Origin: Saccharopolyspora hirsuta
GTDB lineage: Bacteria; Actinomycetota; Actinomycetes; Mycobacteriales; Pseudonocardiaceae
Length of the DNA stretch: 64,000 bases
Assembly (NCBI RefSeq): GCF_008630535.1
Contig: NZ_VWPH01000019.1
Span: forward strand, 1 to 64,000
Reading direction: 5' to 3'
In this document: positions 1 to 7,501 of the stretch, one piece after another
Layout: each line of letters opens with the position of its first letter
How positions within the stretch are numbered: the first letter of the stretch is position 1
Translations under genes and position numbers: made by a program
The notes under the pieces: model-generated
Seen by the model: only the letters and a program-made list of their open reading frames with translations
Told to the model about the DNA's origin: nothing
The model's database searches: none

Positions 1-740
1 AGCACGGGACGTTGGATGAGTCCACGGCGGAGTTGATGGACCGGTCGTTGCGGTTCGGTGAGCGCACCGCTGAGGAGCTCATGACGCCGCGGGTGCGGGT
101 GGAGTCGCTGCAGGTCGGTGACAGTGTTCTGGACCTGCTGGAGCTGGCCCGCCGCACGGGCTTCTCCCGATTCCCCGTCCACGGCGGCGACCTCGACGAC
201 ATCCACGGCGTCGTCCACGTCAAGAAGGCTTTCGGGCTGCCAGCCGAGGAACGCGAACGCGTTCTCGTCGGTTCGCTCACCCAGCCCGTTCCCACGGTGC
301 CGGAGACATTGGACGGTGATGCTCTGCTGGAGACCCTGCGCGGATCGGGTCTGCAGCTGGCCGTCGTGGTCGACGAGTACGGCGGGTCTGCGGGCATCGT
401 GACCCTGGAGGACGTGGTCGAGGAGATCATCGGCGACGTCCGCGACGAGCACGACCGGGGCGAACTTCCCACGGTGCGGCGGATCGGCGACCGCACGTGG
501 CTGGTCTCCGGGTTGCTGCGACCGGACGAGCTGACCGAGGCCACCGGTCTCGCCATGCCCGACGGGGATTACGAGACCGTCGCCGGGTACGTGCTGAGCG
601 AGCTGGGTCGGATTCCCACCGTGGGTGATGAGATCACCGGTGACGGCTGGGAATTGACGGTGTCCAAGATGGACCGCAACCGCATCGCCGAGCTCCGCCT
701 CAGCGGCCGACCGGCCGACGCCGAGGAGGAAGCGCGATGA
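1..740 (+). CDS. CNNM/CorC-type CBS-pair protein, 5'-truncated by the window edge
   Basis: This is the C-terminal part of a CNNM/CorC (HlyC) family membrane protein, a family linked to divalent-cation (Mg2+/Co2+) efflux or homeostasis. The frame is open through base 1, so the N-terminal DUF21 membrane domain lies outside the window. Two CBS motifs are visible: one around 'TGFSRFPVHGGDLDDIHG', and one ending in 'VDEYGGSAGIVTLEDVVEE', which is the usual second-CBS signature of CorC proteins. The last ~80 residues fit the CorC_HlyC transporter-associated domain. Its stop overlaps the next gene's start (ATGA), so the two paralogues are almost certainly co-translated, as is common for paired actinobacterial CNNM proteins. 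The ion transported cannot be told from the sequence. Confidence 0.85.
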   Translation, partial: HGTLDESTAELMDRSLRFGERTAEELMTPRVRVESLQVGDSVLDLLELARRTGFSRFPVHGGDLDDIHGVVHVKKAFGLPAEERERVLVGSLTQPVPTVPETLDGDALLETLRGSGLQLAVVVDEYGGSAGIVTLEDVVEEIIGDVRDEHDRGELPTVRRIGDRTWLVSGLLRPDELTEATGLAMPDGDYETVAGYVLSELGRIPTVGDEITGDGWELTVSKMDRNRIAELRLSGRPADAEEEAR

Positions 741-1777
741 GTGATGGTTTCGCGATTCTGCTGGGTGTTGTGCTGCTGTTGCTGAACGCGTTCTTCGTGG
801 GGGCGGAGTTCTCGCTGCTGTCCTCCCGGCGCGACCGGCTGGAAGCCCTGGCCGCACAAGGCAAAACCCGCGCCCGGCTGGTGATCAACGCCAGCCAGCA
901 GGGCTCGCTCATGCTCGCCTCCGCCCAGCTGGGCATCACCCTGTGCTCCCTGGGCCTCGGACGCCTGGGCGAGCCCGCCGTGGCCCACCAGCTCCAAGTC
1001 CCCTTCAGCGCGCTGGGGATCCCCGAGCCGGTGACCCACGCGGTGGCCTTCGCCATCGCGCTGGCACTGGTGGTCGTGCTGCACGTGCTCATCGGCGAAA
1101 TGGTCCCCAAGAACCTGGCCCTGGCCGAACCGGAGAAAGTCGCCCTGTGGCTGGTGCCGCCGCTGGTCGGGTTCGTCAAACTCGCCCGCCCGCTCATCGC
1201 CCTGTTCAACATGATGGCCAACACCGTCCTGCGCCTGATGCGCGTGGAACCCAAGGACGAACTCGACACCGCCTACACCTCCGCCGAACTCGCCGAACTC
1301 CTCGTCGAATCCCGCCGCGAAGGACTCATCGACCACTCCGAACACCGCCGACTCACCCAAACCCTCAACTCCCTCCAACACACCGTCACCGACGTCCTCG
1401 TGCCGATGACCGAGCTCACCACGCTGCCCGCCCGCCCCACGCTGGGCGACGTGGAACGCGTGGTCGGCGAGACCGGGTTCTCCAGGTTCCCGGTCCGGGG
1501 CGACGACGGCCGACTGCGCGGCTACCTGCACATCAAGGACGTCCTCGACCAGATCGGGCACGAGAACTCGACACCGGTGGCTCCCGCCTGCATCCGGCGG
1601 TTGCCCACGGTTCCGGCGGATGCTCGGCTGGACGAGGCCCTCGCGTCCTTGCGGCGCTCGGGCAGCCACCTCGCCACCGCCGTCGACACCACCGGCACCC
1701 CCGTCGGCGTCGTCGCGATGGAAGACCTCGTCGAGGAATACGTCGGCACCGTCCGCGACACGACGCACGTGCGCTGA
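737..1777 (+). CDS. CNNM/CorC-type membrane protein (DUF21 plus CBS pair)
   Basis: A 346-residue second CNNM/HlyC paralogue. The N-terminal ~180 residues are hydrophobic and carry the DUF21 fold, including 'LNAFFVGAEFSLLSSRRDRL', typical of the family's first membrane segment. A CBS pair follows from about residue 200, with 'FSRFPVRGDDGRLRGYLHIKD' marking the first CBS. Unlike its upstream partner it stops shortly after the second CBS and lacks the CorC_HlyC C-terminal domain. The ATG lies in the overlap ATGA with the previous gene. The pair probably forms a heteromeric cation transporter or exporter in the cytoplasmic membrane; this is inference from family behaviour. Confidence 0.88.
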   Translation: MSDGFAILLGVVLLLLNAFFVGAEFSLLSSRRDRLEALAAQGKTRARLVINASQQGSLMLASAQLGITLCSLGLGRLGEPAVAHQLQVPFSALGIPEPVTHAVAFAIALALVVVLHVLIGEMVPKNLALAEPEKVALWLVPPLVGFVKLARPLIALFNMMANTVLRLMRVEPKDELDTAYTSAELAELLVESRREGLIDHSEHRRLTQTLNSLQHTVTDVLVPMTELTTLPARPTLGDVERVVGETGFSRFPVRGDDGRLRGYLHIKDVLDQIGHENSTPVAPACIRRLPTVPADARLDEALASLRRSGSHLATAVDTTGTPVGVVAMEDLVEEYVGTVRDTTHVR

Positions 1778-1792
1778 CGCGGAGTTTCGTTC

Positions 1793-1830
1793 GGGGCGCT
1801 GCCCGCCGCACCTGCGGTGGGCAGCGCCCC
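1793..1830. terminator. Bidirectional hairpin terminator
   Basis: A perfect 12-bp inverted repeat (GGGGCGCTGCCC / GGGCAGCGCCCC) is extended inward by CCGCA/TGCGG after one mismatch, leaving a 2-base loop. It sits between the convergent ends of the CNNM pair (1777) and the DinB-like gene (1839), so it can terminate both. There is no clear U tract, as is usual in high-GC actinomycetes. Confidence 0.8.
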
Positions 1831-1838
1831 GGCTGCTC

Positions 1839-2627
1839 TCAACTCGTCCGGCTGGGCTGGCGGCCCGGACCGGGATCGCCCGCGAAGGCCTGGGCGATGG
1901 GCAGCCACCGCTCAGCGGTGCGCCCGGTGGCGGTGACCGACAGGTCGTCGCGGTGGCGGCGCTGGGTGACGAGCAGGCAGAAGTCCAGGGCGGGCCCGGT
2001 GACCCGGTCCGGGGCCTCCGGCGGCCCCCAGGTCCACAGCTCGCCGTCCGGCGCGGTCAGCTCCACCCGCACCGGTTCGGCCGGGACGGGCAGACCGCGC
2101 AGCGCGAACGCGAACCCCAGCGTGCGGACCCCGAGGTGGGCGACGTGCCGCAGCCGGGCGGTGGGCTCGCGGTGCAGGCCGAGCGCGTCGACCACGTCCT
2201 GGCCGTGCGCCCAGGTCTCCATGATCCGCGCGGTCGCCATGGACGGGACCTTCATGGGCGGGCCGAACCACGGCACGCGGAGGTCCTCCGGCGCCGCGAC
2301 CAGGGCGCGCTCCAAGTCCGCCCGCCCGGCCCGCCAGCGCTCCAGCAGCTCCTGCGGGGCCAGCCGGGCGCCTTCGGCAGCACCTTCGTCGACCGCCTCG
2401 CCGAGCGGGACCTCGGCAGTGCGGAGTTCCTCGCGGAATCCGCCGGGATCGGTCACCGCGCGGTGCGCTTTGGCATCCGTCCACGCCAGGTGGGCGATCT
2501 GGTGCGCGATCGTCCACCCCTCGGCGGGTGTCGGCACGGCCCACTGCTCGGCGTCGAGGCCCGCCACGAGCGCGTCGAGCTCCGCGCTCTCGGCGCGCAG
2601 ATCGGCCAGGACGGGGTTGTCGGGCAT
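1839..2627 (-). CDS. DinB-fold mycothiol-dependent-type protein (TIGR03084-like)
   Basis: A 262-residue protein of the DinB/maleylpyruvate-isomerase fold, matching the TIGR03084 group of actinobacterial metal-binding proteins. The conserved start 'EGWTIAHQIAHLAWTDAKAH' (about residues 37-56) carries the His pattern expected for the four-helix metal site, and a further His falls in 'MIRAVAMD..HGQDV'-type sequence in the middle (METWAHGQDVVDAL). Many relatives use mycothiol as cofactor, but that is family knowledge and not shown here. I chose the ATG at 2627 because AGGAG lies just upstream. It is the third gene of a leftward operon behind the thiolase-like and DUF35 genes (gap 16 bases), which suggests a role in the same CoA-linked degradation pathway. 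Confidence 0.75.
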   Translation of the reverse strand: MPDNPVLADLRAESAELDALVAGLDAEQWAVPTPAEGWTIAHQIAHLAWTDAKAHRAVTDPGGFREELRTAEVPLGEAVDEGAAEGARLAPQELLERWRAGRADLERALVAAPEDLRVPWFGPPMKVPSMATARIMETWAHGQDVVDALGLHREPTARLRHVAHLGVRTLGFAFALRGLPVPAEPVRVELTAPDGELWTWGPPEAPDRVTGPALDFCLLVTQRRHRDDLSVTATGRTAERWLPIAQAFAGDPGPGRQPSRTS

Positions 2628-2643
2628 GCGTGCTCCTGGTGGT

Positions 2644-3039
2644 TCAGGCCGGGCGGAAGACGGGCACGGTCTCACTGCCCTCGGCGTGGTCGAAGCCGAC
2701 CACGAGCGCGAGGCCCGAGGTCACGTCCTCGGGGGCGATGTCGACGATCCTGGCGTACAGCCACGGCCCCTCGGTCACCTCGACCAGCCCGGCGACGATG
2801 CGCACGGGCTCGCCGTCGGCGGGGGAGCGGCCGTGCACCACGGTCCAGGTGACCAGCTTCGCGGTGCCGAGCGCGGGAACCCAGGCGAGCCGGGCGCAAC
2901 TGCAGGCCGAGCAGCTCTCGGCGTTCGGGGCGCTGACCGACGAGCAGTCCTCGCAGCGCCGCAGCAGCAGCTCGCCGCGGGCGGTGCCGTCGTAGAAGGG
3001 GGCGGACTCGGCGTCGCGGGCGACCGGGACGATCGGCAC
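2644..3039 (-). CDS. Zn-ribbon/OB-fold protein (DUF35), partner of thiolase-like enzyme
   Basis: A 131-residue protein with an N-terminal rubredoxin-like zinc ribbon (CEDC at about residues 29-32 and CSAC at about 43-46), then an OB fold ('WTVVHGRSPADGEPVRIVAG'). This is the DUF35 arrangement. DUF35 proteins bind acyl-CoA and partner with thiolase-fold enzymes, for example the ChsH2-Ltp2 pair in steroid side-chain degradation. The gene lies 24 bases after the thiolase-like gene. It starts with GTG behind GAGGAACGCCGA, a fair ribosome site. The specific substrate is unknown. Confidence 0.85.
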   Translation of the reverse strand: MPIVPVARDAESAPFYDGTARGELLLRRCEDCSSVSAPNAESCSACSCARLAWVPALGTAKLVTWTVVHGRSPADGEPVRIVAGLVEVTEGPWLYARIVDIAPEDVTSGLALVVGFDHAEGSETVPVFRPA

Positions 3040-3063
3040 TCGGCGTTCCTCTCGTTCGCGGGG

Positions 3064-4236
3064 TCAGCTGTGCGGGTGGGGGCTGAGGACGAGCGTGGCG
3101 TGGTGGGACAGCAGACCGCCGTTCCCGCTGACCAGCACGACGTCGTTGCGCGGCGCCTGCCGCGGCCCGCCGTGCCCGCGCGCCTGGATGATCGCTTCGG
3201 ACAGCGGCGTCATGCCCCACATGTAGTAGGACGACAGCTGACCGCCACCGGTGTTGACCGCGAGCGAACCACCGGGGGCCAGCGCACCGCTGGCCGCGAA
3301 CGGACCACCTTCCCCCTTGGCGCAGAACCCGTAGTCCTCCAGGGTCAGCAGCGCGGTGTAGGTGTAGCAGTCGTACAGCTCGGCCACGTCCACGTCGGAG
3401 ATGTCCAGCCCGGCCATCTTCAGCGCCGCGGGACCGGCTTGGGCCGCACCGCTGACCAGGCCGAACCGGCCGTCTCGGGCGTTCGGGTAGCCCACGTGGG
3501 CCTGCGCGAAGCCGAGCACGTGCACCGGGGGCTGGCGCAGCTGGGCGGCGCGGTCCGCGGAGGTGACCACCACGGCGATCCCGCCGTTGCTGACCAGGCA
3601 GCAGTCCAGCAGGTGCAGCGGTTCGGCGATCCAGCGGGACGCCTGGTGGTCGGCGATGGTGATCGGCTCGCGCAGCTGCGCCAGCGGGTTCATCGCGGCC
3701 CAGGCCCGCTGCGCGACCGCGATCGCGCCGAGCTGCTCGGAGGTGGTGCCGTAGGTCTCCATGTGCCGCCGGGCGGCCAGCGCGTACATGGCGTTGACGC
3801 TGGTCAACCCGGCCGCCGGGATCATCCCGGTGAAGCCGGTCGGCGGCCGTCGGCCGGAGTAGGCGGCCGCGCTGCCCTCGCCCTCGCGCAGCGGTGCGTC
3901 GGCGAACACGCACACCACCACGTCGGCCATCCCGGCCTGGATCGCCAGCGACGCGTGGGAGACCATCGCACCGGCCGAGGCGCCGAAGGCCTGGATCTCC
4001 GACAGCAGGCGCAGGTCCTGGAGCTGCAGCTGGGACTGCAGGTCGACGCCGACCTCGCCGGTGGTGCCGGAATTGGTGAGCAGGCCGTCCACATCGGACA
4101 GATCGAGCCCGGCGTCGGCCACCGCGAGCCGCACCGCGTCGGCGGCGAACCGGGCCGCGCTGCGACCGTAGACCTTGCCCATCTCGGTGATGCCCAGCCC
4201 GGCGATCACCGGGCGGCGGGCCGCCGAGCCGGTCAT
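3064..4236 (-). CDS. Thiolase-like enzyme (SCP-x/Ltp2 type) lacking the nucleophilic Cys
   Basis: A 390-residue thiolase-fold protein of the lipid-transfer/SCP-x group, beginning 'MTGSAARRPVIAGLGITEMG' with GGAGG just upstream (chosen over a longer frame opening at 4356). Where degradative thiolases have an 'ACASG' nucleophile, this protein reads 'QAFGASAGAMVSHASLAIQAG' in outline, so the catalytic Cys is absent. The C-terminal half has 'ELYDCYTYTALLTLEDYGFC' and 'GGGQLSSYYMWGMTP', typical of DUF35-associated thiolase-likes such as Ltp2, which act as retro-aldolases on CoA esters. It heads an operon with DUF35 and a DinB-like protein. I infer a CoA-ester aldolase or thiolase-like role in lipid or sterol-type catabolism; a simple 'acetyl-CoA acetyltransferase' label would probably be wrong. 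Confidence 0.8.
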   Translation of the reverse strand: MTGSAARRPVIAGLGITEMGKVYGRSAARFAADAVRLAVADAGLDLSDVDGLLTNSGTTGEVGVDLQSQLQLQDLRLLSEIQAFGASAGAMVSHASLAIQAGMADVVVCVFADAPLREGEGSAAAYSGRRPPTGFTGMIPAAGLTSVNAMYALAARRHMETYGTTSEQLGAIAVAQRAWAAMNPLAQLREPITIADHQASRWIAEPLHLLDCCLVSNGGIAVVVTSADRAAQLRQPPVHVLGFAQAHVGYPNARDGRFGLVSGAAQAGPAALKMAGLDISDVDVAELYDCYTYTALLTLEDYGFCAKGEGGPFAASGALAPGGSLAVNTGGGQLSSYYMWGMTPLSEAIIQARGHGGPRQAPRNDVVLVSGNGGLLSHHATLVLSPHPHS

Positions 4237-4370
4237 CCTGCCTCCCCGCGGTCCGATTTCCGGACCCCGTTCGGTCCGCAATTCGTCCTGCCATCCTGAC
4301 GTCCGGAACACCGGAATCGCAAGGGGTCGCCCGGCGGATCGCGGACCGGCGTCCACATCGGAGCGGGGAG

Positions 4371-4955
4371 TCAGCGGAGGTGGCCGTAGACGATCACGTT
4401 GTCCTCGTAGCTGCGCTGCGCCTCGTCGAAGGATCCGCCGCAGGTGATCAGGCGGATCTCGGGGCGCGGCACGTCGCCGTAGACGGCCTGGGTGGGGAAC
4501 CGGTCCTTCGGCGCGGTCTCCACGCGGTCGACCACGTAGGTCACCCGAGAGCCGTCCGCGCGCTCCACGGTGACCGGATCGCCGGGGCGGAGGTCGCGCA
4601 GCCGGTAGAAGACGCCCGCCGCGGTGTAGGAGTCGACGTGGCCCAGCACGACGAAGGGGCCGACCTCGCCCGCCCCGGGGCCGAGCCGGAACCAGCCCGC
4701 CTGCTCGGGCTTCTCGATCGGGGGAACCTCGGCGGAGCCGTCGGGGTTGAGCCCGAGCGGCACCAGTGTCGACTGGACGCGGATGCCGGGGATGCTGATG
4801 GCCAGCGGGCGCGGATCACCCGGGACCGGGCCGGTGGCCTCGGCGCTGGCGGGCGCTGGCGGGGGTGCGGAGCGGGCGTCGACGGGGTGGGGGTCGGCGG
4901 CGACCGCGACGGTCATCAGCACGACCGACCACACCAGCAGGATCGCGGTTCGCAC
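4371..4955 (-). CDS. Class F sortase
   Basis: A 194-residue exported transpeptidase. The N-terminus has a hydrophobic segment (residues ~4-20) that works as signal or anchor, followed by a Pro/Ala-rich linker. The sortase core shows all three catalytic elements: His in 'VVLGHVDSY', Cys in 'IRLITCGGSFD', and Arg in 'EAQRSYEDNVIVYGHLR'. Sequence and size fit the small class F (actinobacterial) sortases. The neighbour upstream on the same strand is a Pro/Gln-rich exported protein with a C-terminal membrane anchor, the likely substrate. A hairpin lies between the two genes, so they may be separately transcribed. Confidence 0.88.
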   Translation of the reverse strand: MRTAILLVWSVVLMTVAVAADPHPVDARSAPPPAPASAEATGPVPGDPRPLAISIPGIRVQSTLVPLGLNPDGSAEVPPIEKPEQAGWFRLGPGAGEVGPFVVLGHVDSYTAAGVFYRLRDLRPGDPVTVERADGSRVTYVVDRVETAPKDRFPTQAVYGDVPRPEIRLITCGGSFDEAQRSYEDNVIVYGHLR

Positions 4956-4991
4956 GGCGCACCTCCAGCCCGTTCACCTCGTCGACGGCCG

Positions 4992-5041
4992 GAACGGGTT
5001 GGTGGTGCGCACCTCTGGGGCGCGCACCACCGACCCCGTTC
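4992..5041 (-). terminator. Hairpin terminator after the repeat-rich surface protein
   Basis: GGTGGTGCGC pairs perfectly with GCGCACCACC, and after a 2-base mismatch GAACGGG pairs with CCCGTTC. The structure starts four bases past the stop of the surface-protein gene and lies before the sortase gene on the same strand. Confidence 0.75.
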
Positions 5042-5045
5042 GGAA

Positions 5046-5711
5046 TCAGTTGCGCTGCTCGGCGTGGCGACGGCGGTGCAGGTAGGCACCACCGGCGGCC
5101 AGCGCGGTGAGCGCCAGCCCGCCCGCGGCCAGCAGCGGGCCGGAGCCGTCGGTCTTCTGCTCCTGCGCCATGGCCCCGCCGCCCGCTTGGACGCCGCCCA
5201 CCGGCTTCTGCTCGACCTGCGGCCGCTGGGTCGGCATCGGGGCCTGCGGTTTGGCCGTCGGAACCTGGGTCGGCCGGGCCTGCGTCGGGCTCACCGTCGG
5301 CCGCTGCTCGGGCCGCTGCTGCTGCGGTTGCTGCTGCTGAGGCGGTGGTGCGACCGGCGGCGGCGCGACCGGCGGCGGCGCGACCTCGGGCGGAGGCGCG
5401 ACGGCCGGTGGCGGCGCCACCTCCTCGCACTCACCCGGCTTGCAGGGCGGTGGCGGCGGGCATTCCTCCGGCTTGCAGTTCGGCGGAGGCGTGCAGTTGT
5501 GGTCCCCCGGTGAGCACTGGCCGTGGTCCGGCTTCTGGTCCTGGTCCTGGTCCTGCGTCTGGTCTTGACCCTGGTCCTGGTCCTGGTCCACGGCGAGCAC
5601 CGGTGACGGTGCCTGGCCAGGTGCCGCACCGGCGGCCAGTGGGGTCAGGCTGAACGACGCGCCCAGCACAAAGGCGGCGATGCCGCCGATGCGTACAAGC
5701 TTTGCGGACAC
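5046..5711 (-). CDS. Exported Pro/Gln-rich repeat protein with C-terminal membrane anchor (putative sortase substrate)
   Basis: A 221-residue low-complexity surface protein. Residues 1-30 are a signal peptide ending at 'AAGAA'. A run of Gln-Asp dipeptides follows (about residues 43-60), then a Cys-containing stretch with two near repeats (CKPEEC, CKPGEC), APPP repeats, a Gln/Pro zone, and a C-terminal hydrophobic helix followed by 'HRRRHAEQRN'. That end looks like a sortase substrate, but no LPXTG-like motif precedes the helix; the sequence there is 'KTDGSGPLLAAGG'. The start is GTG with AGGAGG six bases upstream. The sortase gene next to it suggests functional pairing. The four Cys residues might form disulfides outside the cell. 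Confidence 0.8.
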   Translation of the reverse strand: MSAKLVRIGGIAAFVLGASFSLTPLAAGAAPGQAPSPVLAVDQDQDQGQDQTQDQDQDQKPDHGQCSPGDHNCTPPPNCKPEECPPPPPCKPGECEEVAPPPAVAPPPEVAPPPVAPPPVAPPPQQQQPQQQRPEQRPTVSPTQARPTQVPTAKPQAPMPTQRPQVEQKPVGGVQAGGGAMAQEQKTDGSGPLLAAGGLALTALAAGGAYLHRRRHAEQRN

Positions 5712-6219
5712 CTGAACCTCCTTTTGATCAGTTGAGTGGGAATTCCTCGCTCAAAATCATTTCCAGATCGCCTCGCGAGATTTGAAAGGAGGCTGTTCGT
5801 ACGGTAAGCACCCATTTCGCGATCGGCAGCCGCAGGAATACATGATCATACGATCGGGGAGTAGTTGATGTGTCCAATCGGGATTGAACATCACTGATCG
5901 TGAACACAAGGTCGAAAACGAGACGATCGCGAGGCGAGTTGTCGACATTTGTCGATCTGAATCGGGTGACATAGTTACGGATCGTCACATCGAGTCTCGA
6001 GTGGGGGTGGTTGTTCGCGCGGTCCGGTAGATCGAATTGTGCGGCAATCCCCCTTTGTGGTCACCGGGGGTTCGAATTCGATCAGGCGTGCGCTGATCCA
6101 GATCCCCGGGAATTGCGATCAAGGCCCCGGGAAAATGATCGGTCCATTATTTACCGATCTCGACAATCGTCGATCGATCAATTTTCCGGCGGCTGTGTTG
6201 ATCGCGCACTGTGGACGGT
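5712..6219. other. AT-richer 508-bp intergenic island, dense in GATC
   Basis: No convincing gene. Base composition drops toward 50% GC against its neighbours. Between 5726 and 6203 I count 19 GATC tetramers in 478 bases, several as CGATCG or TGATCA. Short open frames on the minus strand (for example 5728-5988 and 5757-5972) lack ribosome sites and actinobacterial codon bias. The right end borders the MFS gene stop, and the left end contains the AGGAGG of the surface-protein gene, so part of it must be that gene's promoter and leader. Confidence 0.6.
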
Positions 6220-7401
6220 TCAGCGGGCGCGCCGGGAGCCCAGCGCGCGCATCGCGAGCGCGCCGAGCAGCGGACCCGGGGCCAGCACCAGGAAGGCGTA
6301 GCGCCAGCCGGTGAGCCCGGCGATCACCGGCACCAGGTTGATCGTGACCACCGTGATCAGGAAGCCGATCGCGGTCTGCGCGGTCAGCGCGGTGCCGATG
6401 TAGCGGGCGTCGGCGACCTCGCTGAGCGCGGTGGAGAACACCCCGGAATCCGCGATCACCGCCGCGCCCCAGACCAGGAGCAAGCCGACCAGGAGCGGCC
6501 AGGACGCGCCGAAGACCAGCGGCGACAGCACGCAGCACGCGCCGCTGACCACGAGGGCCGCCCCGGCGGCGGGCGCGCGGCCGAAGCGGTCGGCACCCCA
6601 CCCGGCGAGCAGGCAGCCGACCACCCCGGCGATGCCGATGGCGGCGAAGGACAGGAGCCCGACGGTGCTTTGGGCGCTGCCGGTGCTGGCGCCGACGAAC
6701 GCCGGGAGCCAGGTCCACAGGGCGTAGAGCTCCCACATGTGCCCGAAGTAGCCGAGGTTGGCCAGCCGCGGCCCGCGCTCGCGGAACATCTCCAGCGCGT
6801 ACCTGGGCCGGTGGTGCGCGGCACCGCCCGACAGGTGCGGTCCCGGCCGGACCAGGGCTGCCGCCAGCACCGCGGCCGCGACGCCGATGGCCGCCGCGGT
6901 GAGGAGCACGCCCTGCCAGGCGAGCGTGCCGAGCCCGTTGATCAGGTGCGGCAGCGCGGACCCGGCGGTGAGCGCGCCGATGAGGACGCCGAGCGCGAGC
7001 CCGCGGCCGGTCGAACCGAACCAGGAGGCCATCAGCTTCATCCCCACCGGGTAGACCCCGGCCAGGAAGAACCCGGTGCACAACCGGCACAGCACCGCGG
7101 GCCAGAACCCGTCGGCGAGCAGCGGGACCGCTGCGGTCGCGGCGGCCGCGCCGAGCGCGGAGAGCGCGGCGACGCGCTGCGGCGGGAACCGGTCGGGCAG
7201 GTTGAGCGCGGCCGAGGTGACCGCCCCCAGCACGAAGCCCACCTGCACCGACGCGGTGAGCCAGACGGCCTGCAGATCGCTGATGTGCCAGGCCGCGCGC
7301 AGGCCGGGCACGACCGCGGAGGCGGAGAACCACATCGCCATCGCCAGCACCTGCATCGCGGCGATGAGCCCGAGCTGGACGTACCGGTTGCTGCTCGTCA
7401 T
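6220..7401 (-). CDS. MFS transporter
   Basis: A 393-residue major facilitator with about twelve hydrophobic segments and a short cytoplasmic loop near the middle ('RPRYALEMFRERGPRL'). The first helix region 'LGLIAAMQVLAMAMWFSAS' and 'YPVGMKLMASWFGSTGRG' resemble the cyanate/nitrate-type (CynX/NarK-like) group of small MFS proteins. The start ATG directly follows a hydrophilic 'MTSSNRYV' leader. It is co-directional with the protease and pqq operon upstream (gap about 100 bases) and could be the last member of that transcript. The substrate is unknown. Confidence 0.82.
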   Translation of the reverse strand: MTSSNRYVQLGLIAAMQVLAMAMWFSASAVVPGLRAAWHISDLQAVWLTASVQVGFVLGAVTSAALNLPDRFPPQRVAALSALGAAAATAAVPLLADGFWPAVLCRLCTGFFLAGVYPVGMKLMASWFGSTGRGLALGVLIGALTAGSALPHLINGLGTLAWQGVLLTAAAIGVAAAVLAAALVRPGPHLSGGAAHHRPRYALEMFRERGPRLANLGYFGHMWELYALWTWLPAFVGASTGSAQSTVGLLSFAAIGIAGVVGCLLAGWGADRFGRAPAAGAALVVSGACCVLSPLVFGASWPLLVGLLLVWGAAVIADSGVFSTALSEVADARYIGTALTAQTAIGFLITVVTINLVPVIAGLTGWRYAFLVLAPGPLLGALAMRALGSRRAR

Positions 7402-7501
7402 GGACGTCCCAGTTGCTCCTCGTGCCCGTCGCGCCAGGTCGGCGCCGGGAGAAACTACCCGCGCGATCCGGCCGCGGTCCAGGTGGCGCTGGCCACGCGG
7501 G

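Noticed and set aside
943..4299. Very long plus-strand open frame across several minus-strand genes
   Set aside because: Arg/Pro/Gly-rich translation and antisense position show it is a high-GC shadow of the CNNM, DinB-like, DUF35 and thiolase genes.
5046..5200. LPXTG-type sorting signal in the surface protein
   Set aside because: No L-P/A-x-T-G-like pentapeptide precedes the C-terminal helix; only a helix and basic tail are present.
5728..5988. 86-codon minus-strand open frame (and a 71-codon one at 5757-5972)
   Set aside because: No ribosome site, codon use unlike the genome, no recognisable motif; treated as part of the AT-richer intergenic island.
6060..6115. TTCGAAT-containing stretch resembling a tRNA T-arm
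   Set aside because: The flanking bases GGGGG and TCGAT do not pair, and no acceptor, D or anticodon arms can be formed.
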